24,422 nt of DNA from assembly GCA_036274075.1 (NCBI GenBank), contig DASUGK010000104.1:1-24422 (forward strand), read 5' to 3'. Shown here in pieces: positions 16,140 through 23,588 of the stretch; position 1 is the first letter of the stretch, and each line of letters begins with the position of its first letter. Under the pieces are notes generated by a model. The model ran no database searches and was not told the origin of the DNA. It saw only the letters and a program-made list of their open reading frames with translations. The position numbers and the translations under genes were made by a program. The stretch comes from CADEED01 sp036274075. Lineage in GTDB: Bacteria; Pseudomonadota; Gammaproteobacteria; Steroidobacterales; Steroidobacteraceae.

Positions 16140-17515
16140 CGTCGATTCTCCCGCTCGCCCGGCTGCTCGCTCGGGGTGAGCTCCTTGACGGCGGCCGCGA
16201 ACAAGTTGCCGCGCTCGGCGTAGTCGCGAAACATGTCGAGGCTCGAGCAGGCCGGCGACAGCAGCACGGTGTCGCCGGGCTGCGCGAAGCGCGCGGCGGC
16301 CTGCACCGCGGCCTGCATGGTGGCGGCACGCGTGGTGTGGCAGATGCCGGCCAGCGCGGTTTCGATCAGCCCGGCATCGCGGCCCAGCAGCACGGTGGTG
16401 CGCACCTTGCCGCGGAACGCGTCAGCCAGCGGCGAGAAGTCCTGGCCCTTGCCGTCACCGCCGGCGATCACCACCAGCGGCCCGGAAAGGCCGCCCACAG
16501 CGGCCAGCGTCGCGCCGACATTGGTGCCCTTCGAATCGTTGATGTAACGCACGCCGCCCAGGTCCGCGACCCATTGCGCGCGGTGCGGCAGGCCGGTGAA
16601 TTCCCGCAGCTCGTCGAGCATGGGCGCGAGCGGCAGGCGCAGCGCGTCGCCCAGTGCCAGCGTGGCCAGCGCGTTGGCGGCATTGTGCCGGCCGGAAATA
16701 CGCAGCGCGGCCAGCGGCAGCAACGGATCGCCGCGGCGCGCCAGCCACGGGCCCTCGCGCCCCGCCGGCGTCTTCAACGAGAAATCGGCCTTCTCGTCGA
16801 GCAGGCTGAACGACAACACTCGTTGCCCGGCGCGCGGCATGCCGACCACCAACGGCTCGTCGGCGTTCACCACCGCCGTCTCGCTGTTGGCGTAGATGCG
16901 CGCCTTGGAGGCCGCGTACGCCTTGAGCGTGGCGTACCGGTCCATGTGGTCGGCGGACACGTTGAGCACCACGCCGGCCTTGAGCTTGAGCGAGTGCGTG
17001 GTGTCGAGCTGGAACGACGACAGCTCGAGCACATAAAGGTCCGTGGGGCCGCGGTCGAGCAGGTCGAGCGCCGGCTGGCCGAGGTTGCCGCCCACGCGCA
17101 CGCGCACGCCGGCGCGTTCCGCCATGCGGCCCAGCAAGGTGGTCACCGTGCTCTTGCCGTTGGTACCGGTGATGCCGACCACCGGCGCGTCCGCGGCGCG
17201 CGCGAACAGTTCGATGTCGCCGACGATGTCGAGGCCGCGGGCGCGCGCCTGCACGAAGAACGGATCGTCGAGCGGCACGCCCGGGGAGGTCACCACGATG
17301 TCCGCGCGCTCCAGCAGCTGCGGATCGAATCCGCCAGTGCGCGTCACCACCTGCGGGCCGAGCGCGCGCACGCCCTCGATCTCCGGCGGCGCCGCGCGGC
17401 TGTCGGTCACCGCGATGCGGAAGCCGCTGCGATGCAGGTGGCGCGCCACCGAAAGGCCGGTGCGGCCCATGCCGACGACCACTGCGTTCGGTGCTTGTGA
17501 AACCTGCGGGCTCAT
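16136..17515 (-). CDS. murD: UDP-N-acetylmuramoylalanine--D-glutamate ligase
   Basis: MurD is the ATP-dependent ligase that adds D-Glu to UDP-MurNAc-L-Ala. The 459-aa product has the UDP-binding VVGMGRTGLSVARHL (13-27), TSPGVPLDDP, the ATP loop GITGTNGKSTVTTLLG (114-129), LELSSFQLD, NVSADHMDRY, SGRHNAANALA and the C-terminal NDSKGTNVGATLAAV and LSPACSSLDMF. The ATG at 17515 overlaps the mraY stop as ATGA. Upstream in-frame sequence runs open to 18472 through mraY but is not MurD-like. Confidence 0.97.
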   Translation of the reverse strand: MSPQVSQAPNAVVVGMGRTGLSVARHLHRSGFRIAVTDSRAAPPEIEGVRALGPQVVTRTGGFDPQLLERADIVVTSPGVPLDDPFFVQARARGLDIVGDIELFARAADAPVVGITGTNGKSTVTTLLGRMAERAGVRVRVGGNLGQPALDLLDRGPTDLYVLELSSFQLDTTHSLKLKAGVVLNVSADHMDRYATLKAYAASKARIYANSETAVVNADEPLVVGMPRAGQRVLSFSLLDEKADFSLKTPAGREGPWLARRGDPLLPLAALRISGRHNAANALATLALGDALRLPLAPMLDELREFTGLPHRAQWVADLGGVRYINDSKGTNVGATLAAVGGLSGPLVVIAGGDGKGQDFSPLADAFRGKVRTTVLLGRDAGLIETALAGICHTTRAATMQAAVQAAARFAQPGDTVLLSPACSSLDMFRDYAERGNLFAAAVKELTPSEQPGERENRR

Positions 17516-18597
17516 CTGAGTTTCAACGTCGCGAGGCCCGCGAGCATGAGGATGAAGCTGATGATCCAGAAACGCACGATCACCTTCGGCTCGGCCCAGC
17601 CCTTGAGCTCGAAGTGGTGGTGGATGGGCGCCATGCGGAAGATGCGCTTGCCCGTGGTCTTGTACGACAGCACCTGCAGGATCACCGAGGCGGTCTCGAC
17701 CACGAACACGCCGCCCATGATCAGCACCACCAGTTCCTGGCGCACGATCACGGCGATGGTGCCGAGCGCGGCGCCCAGCGCCAGCGCGCCGATGTCGCCC
17801 ATGAAGACCTGCGCGGGATAGGTATTGAACCACAGGAAGCCGAGTCCCGCGCCCACCAGGGCGCCGCAGAAGATCAGCACTTCGCCCGCGCCGGGCACGG
17901 CCGGGATCTGCAGGTACTTCACGAACTCGGCGTTGCCGCTGGCGTAGGCGAACACGCCCAGCGCGCCGCCCACCAGCACCGCGGGCATGATGGCCAGGCC
18001 GTCGAGCCCGTCGGTGAGGTTCACCGCGTTGCTCATGCCGACGATCATGAAATACGTCAGCACCACGAACGAGGCGGCGCCCATGGGCACGGCGAAATTC
18101 TTGAAGAACGGTAGATAGAGCGTGGTCTCGGCCGGGGTCTTCGCCGTGTAGAACAGGAAGAACGCCGCCGCCAGGCCGAACAGCGACTGCCAGGAGTACT
18201 TGTAGCGCGCGATCAGTCCCTTCGGGTTCTTCTTGGCGAGCTTGAGGTAGTCGTCCCAGAAGCCGATCAGCCCGAAGAAGAAGGTCACGGCCAGCACCAC
18301 CCACACGAAGCGGTTGGTGAGGTCGGCCCACAAGAGCGTGCTCACGAAGATGGCGACCAGGATCAGCATGCCGCCCATGGTGGGCGTGCCGGCCTTGGAG
18401 AAATGGGTCCTGGGGCCGTCGTCGCGCACCACCTGGCCCACGCGCCCGAACTTCAGCTTCTCGATCATCCACGGGCCGAGCAGCAGCCCGAGCGTGAGCG
18501 CGGTGATCACGGCGAAGATCGTCCGCGTCGTCAGGTACGAGAAGACGTTGAATCCCGAGTAGTAAGGCGTCAGTTGCTTGGCGAGCCAGTACAGCAT
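17512..18597 (-). CDS. mraY: Phospho-N-acetylmuramoyl-pentapeptide transferase (lipid I synthase)
   Basis: MraY is the ten-pass inner-membrane enzyme that transfers phospho-MurNAc-pentapeptide to undecaprenyl phosphate. The 361-aa product starts MLYWLAKQL and carries KAGTPTMGG (68-76), the catalytic FWDDYLKL (D115, D116), NLTDGLDGLA (193-202), FMGDIG (D268) and the HHHFE site (326-330). The ATG at 18597 lies 5 nt after the murF stop. An open frame continuing to 19299 inside murF is not part of the protein. Confidence 0.98.
   Translation of the reverse strand: MLYWLAKQLTPYYSGFNVFSYLTTRTIFAVITALTLGLLLGPWMIEKLKFGRVGQVVRDDGPRTHFSKAGTPTMGGMLILVAIFVSTLLWADLTNRFVWVVLAVTFFFGLIGFWDDYLKLAKKNPKGLIARYKYSWQSLFGLAAAFFLFYTAKTPAETTLYLPFFKNFAVPMGAASFVVLTYFMIVGMSNAVNLTDGLDGLAIMPAVLVGGALGVFAYASGNAEFVKYLQIPAVPGAGEVLIFCGALVGAGLGFLWFNTYPAQVFMGDIGALALGAALGTIAVIVRQELVVLIMGGVFVVETASVILQVLSYKTTGKRIFRMAPIHHHFELKGWAEPKVIVRFWIISFILMLAGLATLKLR
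18111..18118 (+). repeat. GTAGATAG word in mraY
   Basis: Sense codons CTC TAT CTA CCG (L-Y-L-P, residues 160-163) sit in a loop, not in a catalytic motif. Two other Tyr-Leu pairs in mraY use TAC. Confidence 0.6.
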
Positions 18598-18602
18598 CTT
18601 CG

Positions 18603-19973
18603 TCAGTGCGTCCCGTGTTCCGATGGAGATCCGACCAGCGCCTCGACCACGCGCTCGAGGCGGTTGCTGCGCGAGCCCTTGACCAGCACGCACACCTCGC
18701 GCGTGAGCTCGGCGTTGACCGCGCGCGCCAGCGCCTCGGTGTCGGCGAACCACTCGCCGCCCGAGCCGAAGGCCTCCACCGCCAGCGCCGACAGCTTGCC
18801 GGTGGCGAACAGCCGGTCGATGCGGTGGTTGCGCGCGAAACGGCCGATGTCGCCGTGGCTTTCCTCGGCGTAGTCGCCGAGTTCGCCCATGTCGCCCATC
18901 ACCAGCCAGCGGCGCGCATCCACCGCGGCCAGCACCTCGATCCCGGCCTTCATGGAGCTGGGATTCGCGTTGTAAGAGTCGTCGACGATCCAGGCACCAC
19001 TGGGCGCGGTTTTGAACTGCAATCGGCCAGGAACCGGGCGCATTGTGGCAAGCCCCGCCCGCACGTCGTCGAGCGTGGCACCGGCGGCGCTGGCCGCCGC
19101 GGCCGCGCACAGAGCGTTCAGCACGTTGTGACGGCCCGCGAGATGCAGCGTGACCGGGATGGAGCCCTGCGGGGCGCGCAGCGTGAAGTGCGTGGCGAAG
19201 CCATTGCCGTCGATGCTGATGTGCAGGTCCTGCGCGCTGAAATCCGCCGGCTTCTCCACGCCGAACGTGGAGACCTTCGCGCGCGTCATGCCGCGCCACA
19301 GGTCGGCGAAGGCGTCATCGGCATTGATCACCGCGCTGGCGGAAGGCTCGAGGCCCTCGACCATTTCGCCCTCGGCGCGTGCCACGCCCTCGATGCTGCC
19401 GAATCCCTCGAGGTGTTCGGCGCCGGCGTTGGTGATGAGCCCGACCGTGGGCCGCGTGAAGGCCACGAGCGCCGCCACCTCGCCGGGATGATTCGCGCCG
19501 ATCTCGATCACCGCGTTGCGGTGCGTGGGTTCGAGCCGGTACAGCGTCAGCGGCACGCCGATGTGGTTGTTCAGGTTGCCGCGCGTCGAGAGCGTCGGCC
19601 CGCGGCGCTCGAGGATGGACGCGGTCATTTCCTTGACCGTGGTCTTGCCGTTGCTGCCGGCCACGCCGACGATCGGAATGCTGAACTGCGCGCGCCAGGC
19701 GGCCGCGGCCCGCGTCAGCGCCTGCTGCGTATCGCGCACCAGGATCTGGGACAGCGGCCGGTCGACGCGCGTGTCGACGACGGCGCCCGCGGCGCCCGCC
19801 GTTTCGGCGGCGGCCACGAAATCGTTGGCGTTGAAGCGCGGACCGCGCAGCGCGACGAACAACTCGCCCGCCTTGAGGGTACGGGTGTCGGTGGACACGC
19901 CGGTGTAGGCGCGGTCGGCGCCCAGCAGTTCGCCGCCGCAGCTGCGCGCGTACTCGGCCAGCGTGCGCTTCAT
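18603..19973 (-). CDS. murF: UDP-N-acetylmuramoyl-tripeptide--D-alanyl-D-alanine ligase
   Basis: MurF adds the D-Ala-D-Ala made by Ddl to the UDP-MurNAc-tripeptide, completing the pentapeptide precursor. The 456-aa product has STDTRTLKAGELFVALRG in the N-domain, the ATP loop GVAGSNGKTTVKEM (103-116), IEIGANHPGE, NAGAEHLEGFGS, LAGRHNVLNALCA and the C-terminal DDSYNANPSSM and LVMGDMGELG. The ATG at 19973 forms ATGA with the murE stop and fits the family N-terminus. Confidence 0.98.
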   Translation of the reverse strand: MKRTLAEYARSCGGELLGADRAYTGVSTDTRTLKAGELFVALRGPRFNANDFVAAAETAGAAGAVVDTRVDRPLSQILVRDTQQALTRAAAAWRAQFSIPIVGVAGSNGKTTVKEMTASILERRGPTLSTRGNLNNHIGVPLTLYRLEPTHRNAVIEIGANHPGEVAALVAFTRPTVGLITNAGAEHLEGFGSIEGVARAEGEMVEGLEPSASAVINADDAFADLWRGMTRAKVSTFGVEKPADFSAQDLHISIDGNGFATHFTLRAPQGSIPVTLHLAGRHNVLNALCAAAAASAAGATLDDVRAGLATMRPVPGRLQFKTAPSGAWIVDDSYNANPSSMKAGIEVLAAVDARRWLVMGDMGELGDYAEESHGDIGRFARNHRIDRLFATGKLSALAVEAFGSGGEWFADTEALARAVNAELTREVCVLVKGSRSNRLERVVEALVGSPSEHGTH

Positions 19974-21478
19974 GCCGCACCTCCGAGGCGCGCGGCCAGC
20001 GCCGCCGCGACCACCTTCTGGTCGCTGAACTTGCGGCGTTCGCTGCCGTAGATCTGGTAGTCCTCGTGGCCCTTGCCGGCGACCACCACCACGTCGTGTT
20101 CGTTCGCCTCGATCACCGTGTCGCGAATCGCACGGCCGCGGTCGTGTTCGACGCGATAGGGATGACCGGCGGGAATCCCCGCGACGATGCCCGCGGTGAT
20201 GTCCTGCGGCGACTCGGTGCGCGGGTTGTCGTCGGTGACCACGATGGCATCGGCCAACTCGGCGGCGATCGCCCCCATGAGCGGGCGCTTGCCCGCGTCA
20301 CGATCGCCGCCGCACCCGAACACCACGGTGAGCCGGCCGCGGCAATGCGCGCGCGCGGCCGACAGCGCCTTGCGCAGGCCATCCGGCGTGTGCGCGTAGT
20401 CCACCACCACCAGCGGCGCGCGGTTGCCGCCGAAGGTCTCCATGCGGCCCGGCGCCGCGTGCACCCGCGCCAGCGCGTGCGACACCTGCCCGGGCGTGAG
20501 CTCCCAGTCGAGCAGGATGGCGATCACGGTGAGCAGGTTGTCGACGTTGAAGTCGCCGATGAGCGCGCTGGTGAGCGCGCCCGGGCCCCAGCTCGAGTCG
20601 AATTCGAGCTGGATGCCGCGGGTAGATAGTTCCACGTGCATGGCGCGCACGAAGCCGGCCGCGGCGCGCGCGTGCGACTGGTGGCCGCGGCTGGTGACGA
20701 TGAGCCGCCCGCGGCCGCGCGGATCCATGGCGAGCGTACGGCCGAACGGATCGTCGACGTTGATGACGCGCGACACCAGCTCTTCGCGCGCGAACAGGCG
20801 CGCCTTGGTGGCGCCGTAGTTCTCCATGGTGCCGTGATAGTCGATGTGGTCGCGTGTCAGATTGGTGAACGCCACGGTGCGGAAACGCACCGCGCCCACG
20901 CGCGACTGGTCGATGGCATGCGAGGACACTTCCATGGCCACGCTGCCGGCGCCGTCGGCCCTGAGCGCAGCCAGCGTGCGCTGCACGGTGATCGCGTCGC
21001 CGGTGGTCAGCGAACTCGCCACCAGTGCGCGCGGGCGGCCGGTGCCGATGGTGCCCATGAAAGCCGCGGGCCGGCCCGCGGCCTCGAGAGCCTGGGCCAC
21101 GAGGAAGGCGCAGGTGGTCTTGCCATTGGTGCCCGTGACACCCGCCACCGAGAGCGCCTGCGAGGGAGAGTCGAAGAACCGGTCGGCAATGGTGCTGGCG
21201 TGTTCGCGCAGCCGCTCCACCGGCGCCACCACGATCTGTGATGGCAGGTCGGGCACGACAGCTTCGGGCGCCGGCTCCCACAACACGGCGCGCGCACCGT
21301 TGGCCACGGCCTGCGGCGCGTACTTGAGGCCATGCTCGCGCGTGCCATGCACGGCGAGGAAGGCGCTGCCCGGCTGCGCCGCGCGGCCGTCCTGCGTGAG
21401 ATCGCTGACCTCGACGTCGCGCGGCAGCCCGGCGAGGCCCTGCAGCAGCCCGGCGAGACTTTTCGCGGCGGCGCTCAT
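19970..21478 (-). CDS. murE: UDP-N-acetylmuramoyl-tripeptide synthetase, meso-DAP type
   Basis: MurE adds the third peptide residue. The 502-aa product has the ATP loop GVTGTNGKTTCAF (113-125), MEVSSHAIDQ, FTNLTRDHIDYHG, K225 in YGATKAR (expected carbamylated Lys), and DYAHTPDGL. DNPR at 417-420 (DDNPRTESP) is the signature for meso-diaminopimelate rather than lysine, consistent with a Gram-negative wall. The ATG at 21478 overlaps the ftsI stop as ATGA; the open frame running to 21739 inside ftsI is not MurE-like. Confidence 0.98.
   Translation of the reverse strand: MSAAAKSLAGLLQGLAGLPRDVEVSDLTQDGRAAQPGSAFLAVHGTREHGLKYAPQAVANGARAVLWEPAPEAVVPDLPSQIVVAPVERLREHASTIADRFFDSPSQALSVAGVTGTNGKTTCAFLVAQALEAAGRPAAFMGTIGTGRPRALVASSLTTGDAITVQRTLAALRADGAGSVAMEVSSHAIDQSRVGAVRFRTVAFTNLTRDHIDYHGTMENYGATKARLFAREELVSRVINVDDPFGRTLAMDPRGRGRLIVTSRGHQSHARAAAGFVRAMHVELSTRGIQLEFDSSWGPGALTSALIGDFNVDNLLTVIAILLDWELTPGQVSHALARVHAAPGRMETFGGNRAPLVVVDYAHTPDGLRKALSAARAHCRGRLTVVFGCGGDRDAGKRPLMGAIAAELADAIVVTDDNPRTESPQDITAGIVAGIPAGHPYRVEHDRGRAIRDTVIEANEHDVVVVAGKGHEDYQIYGSERRKFSDQKVVAAALAARLGGAA
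20622..20629 (+). repeat. GTAGATAG word in murE
   Basis: Sense codons are GAA CTA TCT ACC (E-L-S-T, residues 283-286), the third codon phase in which the word occurs, with rare CTA and TCT codons. Confidence 0.6.
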
Positions 21479-23247
21479 CGTATTGCCACCTGCCGCGAGG
21501 CCTGCTGCGGCAATCCATCGTCGCCGATGGGCGCGTCGGGGGGCACGGCGAGCAGGCGCAATGCGCCGCCCACGATGCTGGAGAACACCGGCGCCGCGAC
21601 CTTGCCGCCGTAGTACTCGCCGGCACTGGGCTCGTCGATGATCACCACCGCCGCAAGGCGCGGCGCGCTGGCCGGCGCGATGCCGCCGAACACGGCGAGG
21701 TAGCGGTCCGTGGCGTATCCGCCCGCCGTGGCTTTCCACGCGGTGCCGGTCTTGCCCGCCACAGTGTAGCCGGGGATCGCGGCCTGCGCGCCGCCACCGT
21801 CGGGGGCGACGACGGCCTCGAGCAGGTGCACCAGCATGCGCGACACGTCCGCCTCGAGCACGCGTTCGCCGGGCGGGGGCGTGTCGACGCGCAGGAAGGA
21901 GATCGGCCGCGAGACGCCGTAGGACGCCACCGTGGCGTAGGCATGCGCGAGCTGCAGCGGCGTCACGGACAACCCGTAACCGCGCGACATCGAGGAGATG
22001 CCGACCGGGCGCCAGTGCGAGTAGTGAGGCAGCAGACCGGCGGATTCACCCGGGTACCCGGACGTCGTCACCTGGCCGAAACCGAGCCCGTTGAGCGTGC
22101 CGTACATCTGCGCCGGCTCGAGCGCCAGCGCCACCTTCGTCAGGCAGATGTTTGAGCTCTCGGCGAGGCAGGTCGCGAGGTTGATGGCGCCGTAGTTCTT
22201 GCGGTCCTCGAGTAGTTTGGCGCCGACCTTGATGTAGCCCGGGTTGGTGTCGATGATGCTGTGGTCGTCGAAACGCCCCGAGGCGAGCCCGGCCGCGACG
22301 ACGAACGGCTTCATCGAAGAACCCGGCTCGACGATGTCGGTGACCGCGCGGTTGCGATACGCCTTGGCCTTGATCTGGTCGCGGTCGTTGGGGTTGTAGG
22401 TGGGCTGGTTCACCATGGCCAGCACTTCGCCGGTGGCCACGTCGATGACGATGGCCGAGCCGGACTTGGCCCGCTGGTCGCGGATCGCGGCCTTCAGCTC
22501 GCGGTACGCGAGGTACTGGATGCGCAGGTCGATCGACAGCACCAGGTTGCGCCCCGGGCGCATGGCGCGGATCTCCTCGACGTTCTGCACGATCTTGCCG
22601 TAGCGGTCCTGGATCACGCGTTTCGCGCCGTCCTCGCCGGCCAGCCAGTGATCGAACGCGAGCTCGAGGCCTTCCTGGCCTTCATCGTCGACGCTGGTGA
22701 AGCCGATGACGTGGCCCGCGACTTCACCGGCCGGGTAATAACGCCGGTACTCGCGCATCAGGTACACGCCGGGGATTTCCAGCGCGCGGATCTTCTGCGC
22801 ATCGGCCGGCTGCATGTGGCGCTGCAGGTAGAGGAATTCGCGGTCGAGGTTCGAGGTGACGCGGCGCGCCAGCTCGGTCTTGTCGCGCTTCAGCGCCTTG
22901 GCGAGGCGTGGCAGCTGGTCGCTGGCCAGCGCCAGCTCCTTGGGGTTGACCCACACCGAGTCCACCGGCGTGGAAACGGCCAGCGGCTCGCCGTAACGAT
23001 CGGTGATCGTGCCGCGCGTCGCGGTGATCTCGGCGACACGCGAAAAACGCGCGTCACCCTGGCCCGCCAGGAACTTGTGCTCCTTGAGCTGCAGCTCCAC
23101 CGCGCGCCACGTGAGGCCGAGCGCGCCGCAGACCAGCAGCGCCAGCATGAAGTTCGCGCGCCAGCGGAAACTCTTCGGGTCGTCGCGCCGCGCGCCACTG
23201 TCGCCGCGGCCGCGGGCATCGCGGCGCTTGCCGGGTATCATCTTCAT
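21475..23247 (-). CDS. ftsI: Septal peptidoglycan transpeptidase FtsI (PBP3)
   Basis: FtsI is the class B penicillin-binding protein that cross-links septal peptidoglycan with FtsW. The 590-aa product has a basic cytoplasmic tail, one membrane anchor (about 32-50), the RGTITDRYGEPLA pedestal motif (78-90) and a transpeptidase domain. Active-site motifs are SSMK (S310 nucleophile, K313), SSN (364-366) and KTG (499-501). The ATG at 23247 lies 10 nt after the ftsL stop; a second ATG two codons on (23241) is equally possible, and the ribosome site is weak (GAAG at 8 nt), suggesting coupling to ftsL translation. Confidence 0.97.
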   Translation of the reverse strand: MKMIPGKRRDARGRGDSGARRDDPKSFRWRANFMLALLVCGALGLTWRAVELQLKEHKFLAGQGDARFSRVAEITATRGTITDRYGEPLAVSTPVDSVWVNPKELALASDQLPRLAKALKRDKTELARRVTSNLDREFLYLQRHMQPADAQKIRALEIPGVYLMREYRRYYPAGEVAGHVIGFTSVDDEGQEGLELAFDHWLAGEDGAKRVIQDRYGKIVQNVEEIRAMRPGRNLVLSIDLRIQYLAYRELKAAIRDQRAKSGSAIVIDVATGEVLAMVNQPTYNPNDRDQIKAKAYRNRAVTDIVEPGSSMKPFVVAAGLASGRFDDHSIIDTNPGYIKVGAKLLEDRKNYGAINLATCLAESSNICLTKVALALEPAQMYGTLNGLGFGQVTTSGYPGESAGLLPHYSHWRPVGISSMSRGYGLSVTPLQLAHAYATVASYGVSRPISFLRVDTPPPGERVLEADVSRMLVHLLEAVVAPDGGGAQAAIPGYTVAGKTGTAWKATAGGYATDRYLAVFGGIAPASAPRLAAVVIIDEPSAGEYYGGKVAAPVFSSIVGGALRLLAVPPDAPIGDDGLPQQASRQVAIR

Positions 23248-23257
23248 GGAAGGGTCT

Positions 23258-23545
23258 TCACGGCGACACCAGCTCGATGTCCTTCGGTGGCGGCATGCCC
23301 ATCTTGAGCTTGGCGCCGGCGACGTTCTCGACGAAGGCATGCGTGGACCAGGCGCTCTGCTCGAGCTGCAGCTGGCCCCACTCGATCTCGAGGTTGTCGC
23401 GCCGCGCGTTGAGCCGCTCGAGCTCGACGAACAGCTCGCGCGCACGGTGCTTGGAGTAGATAGCCCCCGCGGCCGACGCGAGCGCGGCGCCCCACAACAC
23501 CACGATGGCGAGCAGCAGCAGCTTGCTGGTTCCACCGCCGCTCAT
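23258..23545 (-). CDS. ftsL: Cell-division protein FtsL
   Basis: FtsL is a small bitopic divisome protein that forms a coiled-coil complex with FtsB and FtsQ and activates FtsWI. The 95-aa product has a membrane segment (about 8-30), a heptad-rich coiled coil (about 32-62, RARELFVELERLNARRDNLEIEW... type) and a short tail with THAFVENVAGAKLKM. The ATG at 23545 has AGAAGG at 7-nt spacing and sits in an ATGA overlap with a nine-codon mini-ORF created by a local duplication. The open frame extending to 23641 overlaps rsmH and is not FtsL. Confidence 0.92.
   Translation of the reverse strand: MSGGGTSKLLLLAIVVLWGAALASAAGAIYSKHRARELFVELERLNARRDNLEIEWGQLQLEQSAWSTHAFVENVAGAKLKMGMPPPKDIELVSP
23456..23463 (+). 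repeat. GTAGATAG word in ftsL
   Basis: Sense codons are GCT ATC TAC TCC (A-I-Y-S, residues 28-31) at the end of the membrane segment, the same codon phase as the ftsA copy. Confidence 0.6.
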
Positions 23546-23571
23546 GCGCGCACCTTCTGTGCATTTTTCAT
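23542..23571 (-). CDS. Nine-codon mini-ORF linking rsmH to ftsL (speculative)
   Basis: An ATG at 23571-23569 overlaps the rsmH stop as ATGA. It reads nine codons (M-K-N-A-Q-K-V-R-A) and stops at TGA 23544-23542, which itself overlaps the ftsL ATG as ATGA. Its last residues repeat the RsmH C-terminus because the segment is duplicated. An AGAAGG ribosome site precedes both ATGs. It may be translated as a relay or may simply be a by-product of the duplication; no function is implied. Confidence 0.25.
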   Translation of the reverse strand: MKNAQKVRA

Positions 23572-23588
23572 GCGCGCACCTTCTGTGC
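23542..23588. repeat. Direct repeat of the rsmH/ftsL junction (21-bp identical copies, 26-bp period)
   Basis: Positions 23542-23562 and 23568-23588 are identical over 21 bp, separated by ATTTT. Each copy, read on the minus strand, holds GCACAGAAGG, a GC-rich spacer and GCATGA, that is a Shine-Dalgarno plus an ATGA stop/start. The 26-bp period is not a multiple of three, yet both genes stay intact because the duplicated unit ends in its own stop/start overlap. Confidence 0.9.

Noticed and set aside
13876..18472. Very long minus-strand frames (817 aa over murG/ftsW, 778 aa over murD/mraY) suggesting fusions
   Set aside because: The upstream halves are out-of-frame readings of ftsW and mraY. 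The true starts are the ATGs in the ATGA overlaps at 14958 and 17515.
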